Below are positions 57,743 through 64,000 of a DNA stretch of 64,000 nucleotides, one piece after another. The position numbers were made by a program, and so were the translations under genes. The DNA lies in contig NHNW01000037.1 of the NCBI GenBank assembly GCA_002786025.1, positions 345,728 through 409,727 on the forward strand. The letters are read 5' to 3'. Within the stretch, counting starts at the first letter, position 1. Every line of letters begins with the position of its first letter. The notes under the pieces were generated by a model. That model saw only the letters and a list, made by a program, of their open reading frames with translations. It was not told the origin of the DNA and searched no databases. The DNA comes from Zasmidium citrigriseum (lineage: Eukaryota; Ascomycota; Dothideomycetes; Mycosphaerellales; Mycosphaerellaceae).

Positions 57743-57810
57743 CGAAATATTTCTCTAATTAGAAAAACCTTTTAACTTTAATTATAACTTTTCTAATTAG
57801 AGAAATATTC
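57743..57810. repeat. Palindrome pair 4
   Basis: GAAATATTTCTCTAATTAG (57743) and CTAATTAGAGAAATATTC (57793) are inverted copies over about 30 bases. Confidence 0.75.
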
Positions 57811-58906
57811 TTATTTAATTATCTTCTATATAGTATACTAATCTTTTCCTAGTCCTATTATATTTTATTACTACTTATACCTAATATAGTAGTTATATTA
57901 TCTATAGTATTAACTAGATAGAGCTTATTCTTAGAGATTTAAATACTTAAAAGTAATATAAATCCTAGACTAGTAGTAAAGCTACTTCTCTCTTCTAGAC
58001 TAATATTATTACTATTCTTACTATATAAGATACTAAAGAGCTTTATAAGTAGATCTAAGCTAAGTAAGCTTAAGCTAAGTAGCTAGCTTAGAAGTAGACT
58101 AATATTAATACTTTTAGTAAAGCTATATCTTCTATATAGGCTAAGGATATTACTATACCTACTACCTAGGCTTCTAATAACTCTAATACTATCGTTAATA
58201 TTAAGATAGCTAATAGAGGCTAGAGTCTAACTCTTTCTCCTATTACTAAATAAAGTACTAATAAGCTTACGTCTAAAAATATAAAGGTACTATTAATTAA
58301 GCCTCTTTTTATAGGTCTTTTTAAAGCTATTCTATACTATTAGTCTATATTTAAGCCTTTTAGTACTTAGTTATAACCTAGTTCTAAGTAACTAGCCTAG
58401 AATAGCGCTTTTATCTACTTAGCTACTACTTAGTTATTAGAGAGTAATAGTACCTTTATAGATACCTAGCTATATACTATATTTAAAGCTAAGACTCTAA
58501 GTATCTCTTAGATAGTCTAGCTAGAGGTTAGTAATAGGTTAACTATAAATAAGGTTAAGAAGGAAGCTAATTTAACTATACTCGAACTTAAACCTATTAA
58601 TAGCGCTTATAGCTCTACTAATACTTTTCTAGCGCTACTTTCTAATAAGAAGGCGTTATCTTTATATATTAGAAAGGCCTCTAGTAGTAGTAAGAATTAA
58701 AAGTATATATTTAAGTAGGCTAATATAGTAATAGTTACGTCTACTTAGCTTATATACTAGATAGGTAAGACGCTTAACTATACCTCTAATAGTACTAGTT
58801 AGAGGTTTAATAATATAGATATTAAGAGTAATAAGCTTAGCCTTACTATAAAGCGATCTAAGTATTATTATTAGGATTAATATTAGGAAATAACTTAAGA
58901 CTTATT

Positions 58907-58928
58907 ATTAGGGTTAGGGTAGGGTTAG
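58907..58928 (+). repeat. Interstitial telomere-like tract
   Basis: A short run containing TTAGGGTTAGGG followed by TAGGGTTAG, in the same orientation as the terminal telomere 5 kb away. It lies at the border between the AT-rich and the GC-richer RIP blocks. Confidence 0.7.
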
Positions 58929-58929
58929 A

Positions 58930-61900
58930 GGTTTATAGGCGGATAGAGAATATCTAATAGTTACCTCTCTTACTATTAGGGATTTACGCGACGAATAGTA
59001 AGCGGCTATAGGACTACTACGAACTAGAATACTACTATACCTACGAGTAAGAAGTATAATAGACTATTAAAGATATAACTATAGTATAAGCTAATACGCT
59101 TCGTAGTATAGAGCGATAGTAAACCGTTTACTACTACTAGGAAGGTCTACTATTAGATATATACTATTAGGTAATAGAGGTCTTCCGTAGTATACTAATA
59201 TTCGTTATAGTTTCCGCCCTTAAGAGTAGTCTAGTCGTCTTTTAACTTCTAGGCCGCCTCTAGACTATAGTATATTACTTAGAGGATATCTATACCTAAA
59301 CCTACTACCGATATATAGGCGCCTATAGTTTTTACTCCCTAGGGTATAAAGGAGTTTAATAAAGTTAATTATTAAGGAGGGGTATACTAGTCTATAATTA
59401 TATATAGTAGGTTTATCGGATAGTACTTATAAGGCGAGAGAAGGGGAGTTAGTTTTCTACGCTATATTATTTAGCCTAGGGTTCTATTAATAATATTCGT
59501 TAGTAGTATTTTTAGAGGGGATTCTCTAATAGGCCGACTAGTTAGTAGGTCTTTTAAGACTCTTACTTATACTATAGGAGTAATCTAGGTTTAGGTTTAG
59601 CTAGCTAGTAATTAGTTATAGCTAGTAATCGCGCTAAGCTTCGTAGGGTTAGCTAATTAGCGGGCGCTTTCTATAAACTACCTATTAAAGCTACTACTAC
59701 TAACCTACCCTCCTTATCGACGCGCTCTACTATATTCCTTCTACGCCTACTACTTACCTCGCTATTACTACGCGTACGACTATCGCTACGCTCGCTACGG
59801 TAGTAATACTAGTAGCGTCGTAACTACCGCCTCTTAGCTCCCTATATCCCCGCTATAGTCGTATAAACTACTACGGTCGTATAAACTACTATACTATAGT
59901 AGTCGTATTAACTACCTTTACCTATTTCCCTTACTACTATCCTCTTTTCGTAAGTACCGCTATATTTAGATCTAACCCGTCGTATAGCGCTAAAGACGTA
60001 CGCGATACTTATATTAATTACTCGTATTAATTACCTACTTCTACGATTACCTATACCGATTACTACCTACTATAATTACCTATACTAATTACTACCTACT
60101 ATAACTACTACCTACTATAATTACTACCTACTATAATTACCTATACTAATTACTACCTACTACGATTACTTATACTAATTACTACCTACTACGACTACTA
60201 CCTACTATAATTACTACCTACTACGATTACCTATACTAATTACTACCTACTACGATTACCTATACTAATTACTACCTACTACGACTACTTATACTAATTA
60301 CTATCTACCGTAACTACTACCTACTATAATTACTACCTATTACGATTACTACCTACTATAATTACCTATACTAATTACCTATACTAATTACCTATACTAA
60401 TTACCTATACTAATTACTATCTACTATAATTACCTATACTAATTACCTATACTAATTACTACCTACTATAATTACTTATACTAATTACCTATACTAATTA
60501 CTACCTACTACAATTACTTATACTAATTACCTATACTAATTACTATCTACTACGATTACCTATACTAATTACTACCTACTATAATTACCTATACTAATTA
60601 CTTAGTACTTTAACTACCTACTCCTACGCTCCTTTACTATAATTTATACTCTAACTCTCCTACCTATAATCCCTACCTACTATTAACCTCTTATATATAC
60701 TATATACTTTTCGCGACTCCTAATTCTCTCCTAATTCCTCTATACTACTATAGAATAATTAGTACCTAAATTATATTAGTTACTATTTCCTCTAGCTTTA
60801 TAAGCTATCTCTATTCTACCTCCCCTCTCTCTACTCCTATAATACTATAGCCTAAGAAACTACTATACTAATCGTATTATATAGCCGCTAGTCGTAGTTA
60901 TATAGCTATCTCTCTCTCCTAAACCCCCTACTAATATATTATATAGCTAAAGTCTATACTATACCTAAGACTATTCGATCTATTAAGCTATATACTATAA
61001 CTATCCTATAAAACGTAGTAATTACTATATTAACCTAGTACGTCTATATCGATCGCTTTATTTTCCCTTTTCCGCTCTCCTTTACTATACCCTACGTTTT
61101 AATAGCTTTATTACCCTATAAGCGCTACTACGTCGCTACCTCTCTTAACTCGACTAACCCTTAGAGTTATAACTAACCCTAACCTTACTATAATATAGAA
61201 ATAGCTTAGCCTTTCTATTAGCGCTAACCTTCCTAGGCGTATAACTTATATATAGTACTTAAATAAACCTATAATACTCCGCTATCCCTCTCGAGTTACT
61301 CCTTTACCTATTATCGCTAATAAGATATACTCTTCGCGATCTAGCCTTATACCTTACTAGTATTACTAATAGATATCCTTACCTAGGGCGCTTTCGCTAG
61401 TTATACTACTAACCTAATCTCTAGTATACCTACTAATCTAGATAGATATACTAATTTAGGAGGTAGCCTTATATTTATCGTAGTAGTATCGCCTATAAAC
61501 TCTAGCCCCTAAATAGGCTACGCCTACTACTTATAGGAGTATAAGTATAAATATAGTTTCCGCTAGTATAGGAATTCTAGGACTCTACTAAATACTATAC
61601 CTAAAGTATATACTTTCGCCTACCGCTTTTATATAAACTAGTAATTAGCGTATCTAACTACTATAGCCTTAAAGAACTCGAAGAAGGCGAAGGAAAAGGA
61701 TATATAGGTTACTAATACGTAAGGAAGGAAATTTAAAGAGAAGTTTAGAAACTATACTACCTTCGCTAAATATAAGGATAAGCTTACGAGAGGTAGAAAA
61801 GCTAAAGTAAGGTATAATTAGAAGAAGAGAGACGAGAAAGTAGCTACGAAAGAAGCGGCTAGGCTTACTACCTAGTCTACTAACTTACTACTATAGCCTA

Positions 61901-63880
61901 ATAATAAACTATAAGTAGGTAAAACTACTTAGAAGAGGGTAAGAAAGTATAAGCTAGCTAAGGTAGTAAGTAATTAGCTAGGTAGGATATAGTCTATATA
62001 TCTATAAAGTAGGTTTATCTAATACTATTTAGTAGGCGCTTTAGCCCTACGTCCTAGTACTAGTAGTAAGAAACGTAGCACTAGTAAGTTAGCCGAGATA
62101 TCGCTTAGGAAGCGTAGAGTAATCGAACTATCTAATACTAGTACTACGTAGTAAGGGCGGTAGTAACGTACCCTACTATAGGAGTAGTAAAAGCTAGAGG
62201 CGGTATATTCGATAGAGAAAGAGAAGCTAATAGAATATTAGTTATAGTAGGCGCGTAGTAAAAGCCCTCCTCCTATTAACGATTCTCCTCTAAATAATCC
62301 TATAGATAATTAGACCGCCCTATTCGATCTAGATAGTAGTACGTAGCCTTATAACTATCCTCCTAGTCTAATATCTACTCCTAAGCTCGAGGATATCCTA
62401 ACTACTATCGCTAGGTATAAAGCGGTAGCTATAGCTACTACGCTACTACGTAACGTTTAGCCTTAGCGCCTAGCTCCCTCTTAGTAGTATACTAATATAT
62501 CGTCTCCTAGTATAGGTCTCTCTAACTATAATCTTTCTCGCTTCCGCCTATTAATAACTCCTTACTAGTAGCTAACTATCTAGTAGCTTAATAGCGACGA
62601 AGATTCTAATAATACGATAGTAGATATTCCTTATATTAGTACGTATAGCTATAGGCGTCCTAGATCGTATAACTAGCCGCTAGTAGCTACTCGCGCTAGT
62701 ACGCGTAATAACCTAGTCTATCCTAATCCTAACGCTAACTATAATACTCTCCTAAAGGACTCTAATAGCGAAATTAATAATAACGAGTAGTAAAGCTATA
62801 GCCTTACTACTATCTAGCTATCCCCTCTCTATTAACCTTCCGTATACGTCTAAGGGCTTATTATTAATAGTTTTAAGTTAGGCGGGTATAACTATAACGC
62901 CTATTAAAACAAGGATACTATTAGAGTATATAGCCTTCGGTCGTAGTATAATAACTAGGATAGGGTTAATATAATCCCTAATATTATCGAGGAGATAGTA
63001 GAGAATTCTACTCTCCCTATATATACCTATAAGGCGCTACGCGAAAGCCTTTAGCGCGCTTTCCTAACTAGGGTTACCTCGGCTTTCCTATTAGCGTTCC
63101 TACTATATATACCTAGGGACCTCTCGCCTAAGTTACCTATACTCTTACTTGTATCCTTCTACCTATACTAATAGGGAAAGGATATTCGTATTCGACGTCG
63201 CTAGGATATTAACTACGCTATTATACCCCTTAAAAGCCTCGCTACCTACGCCTCTAGGATCTATCTCTTCTATATACTACGATTCTCGAGAACGATCTAC
63301 TATAACTAGTATACGATAGTATTACTACTCGAGATATCGCCCTAAGAATATAAATATCTCTACTTAGCGAAAGGGTAGGCTATACCTAAGTTCGAGACCT
63401 ATATCTTCTTCCTATATCTTCTAGTCGCGCTATAGCGCCTAGGCGTTAAGATTACTACCGCTATAAAGTAGTAGAGTTATATTATTCTTAAGTATAAAGA
63501 GTAGGAATACTAGCTAGATAATATACTTATACCTACGCTCTACTAAGTATATAGCGAGCCTATTTTATAGAGCTATCTACGTATATTCTAAGAGTCGTAT
63601 AATCGCGACTATACGCGCTTACGCGAAAGTACTATAATTAGCGGCTTACGTATTCCTAGCGAGATATTCTAGCTACTATCTAATAAGGCTAACTCTATTA
63701 CTAGGCGTAAGTAGCTAGATTAGTTATAGTCGCTAATTTACGCTAATATCGCCTAATATACCTAAAAAGTACTATAGGCGGACCCGTAACTAGTTACTAT
63801 TATATACGGGACCTAGAGTAGGACCGATTATAACTCCTAGTAGTTCCTATACCTCTAGATATAAGTATATACTAACCTTA
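58930..63880. repeat. GC-richer RIP block next to the telomere
   Basis: CA and TG are nearly absent but CG is common, as in 1-3150. Coding-like runs with TAG/TAA-only interruptions occur, for example 61670-61870 (Lys/Arg-rich) and 62780-63700. No family could be assigned. It contains the minisatellite below. Confidence 0.75.
60040..60604. repeat. RIPped minisatellite
   Basis: Dozens of alternating units of two kinds, CCTACTA(T/C)(A/G)ATTA and CCTATACTAATTA, in variable order and often linked by CTA. Before RIP the array would have been richer in CA and TG. A shorter duplication (GTCGTATAAACTACTA) lies just upstream at 59858-59890. Confidence 0.8.
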
Positions 63881-63882
63881 GC

Positions 63883-64000
63883 TAGGGTTAGGGTTAGGGT
63901 TAGGGTTAGGGTTAGGGTTAGGGTTAGGGTTAGGGTTAGGGTTAGGGTTAGGGTTAGGGTTAGGGTTAGGGTTAGGGTTAGGGTTAGGGTTAGGGTTAGG
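63883..64000 (+). repeat. Telomere, (TTAGGG)n
   Basis: About 19 perfect TTAGGG units run to the last base of the window, preceded by CTAGGG at the junction. The G-rich strand runs 5' to 3' toward the end, as required for a right chromosome end. Confidence 0.98.

Larger units (their letters stand above)
40840..58900. repeat. AT-rich RIP-degraded block
   Basis: About 18 kb with CA and TG nearly absent, TA hugely over-represented and no intact frames on either strand. It is clearly AT-richer than the flanking RIP blocks (1-3150 and 58930-63880), with CpG also scarce. Several stretches still look coding when TAG/TAA are read as CAG/CAA, and palindromic hairpins recur. Probably one or more nested large repetitive elements. 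The element family is not recognised. Confidence 0.8.

Noticed and set aside
48400..58690. A nuclear or viral code in which TAG and TAA are sense codons
   Set aside because: The same blocks lack CA and TG altogether, so RIP of CAG and CAA explains the pattern without recoding. Genes in the middle use all three stops normally.
60040..60604. CRISPR-like array
   Set aside because: Eukaryotic subtelomere, units are contiguous without unique spacers, and their order varies like a minisatellite.

Overview
This is a chromosome end from a filamentous ascomycete. The + strand finishes in about 19 uninterrupted TTAGGG repeats. The protein-coding genes carry short (47-70 nt) spliceosomal introns, and both flanks show repeat-induced point mutation (RIP). 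A dothideomycete is my best guess, from gene style only; this is inference.

Layout. (1) 1-3150: RIP-degraded repeat DNA holding a recognisable Mutator-like (MULE) transposase relic. (2) 3.2-14.1 kb: accessory genes. These are an isochorismatase-like hydrolase, an MFS transporter broken by a frameshifting deletion, a free-standing ACP-thioesterase didomain whose ACP lacks the phosphopantetheine serine, a secreted lipase, a HET-domain protein and a secreted nucleoside hydrolase. (3) 14.9-19.6 kb: a conserved core of an intron-containing tRNA, NOP53 (60S biogenesis), YPT6/Rab6 and KEI1 (IPC synthase subunit). (4) 20.5-23.1 kb: a capsule-type glycosyltransferase and a small NTF2-like protein. (5) 23.5-34.9 kb: a run of tailoring and transport genes with the look of a secondary-metabolite cluster. 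In order they are an O-methyltransferase, a P-loop kinase, a GATase-like protein, a DHA1 MFS transporter, a CYP52-like P450, an SDR, a small membrane protein and an FMO. No PKS, NRPS, terpene synthase or DMAT backbone gene lies inside. (6) 35.4-39.2 kb: an SF1 helicase pseudogene with three in-frame stops, then a coiled-coil ORF. (7) 40.84-58.9 kb: an AT-rich, heavily RIPped block with several coding-like stretches separated by paired palindromes. (8) 58.9-63.88 kb: a second, GC-richer RIP block with a minisatellite; a short interstitial telomere tract marks its inner edge. (9) The telomere.

How the parts fit. The middle housekeeping genes anchor a subtelomere built from accessory cargo. The P450, SDR, FMO, OMT and MFS genes could modify and export a lipid- or polyketide-like substrate made elsewhere, or by a backbone enzyme that has been lost. 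The Ser-less ACP-TE and the broken MFS at 4.7-8.1 kb look like debris of another biosynthetic locus. The most unusual structure is the RIPped 40.8-58.9 kb element: I could not assign its coding-like blocks to a family, and its palindrome pairs recur at the block boundaries.
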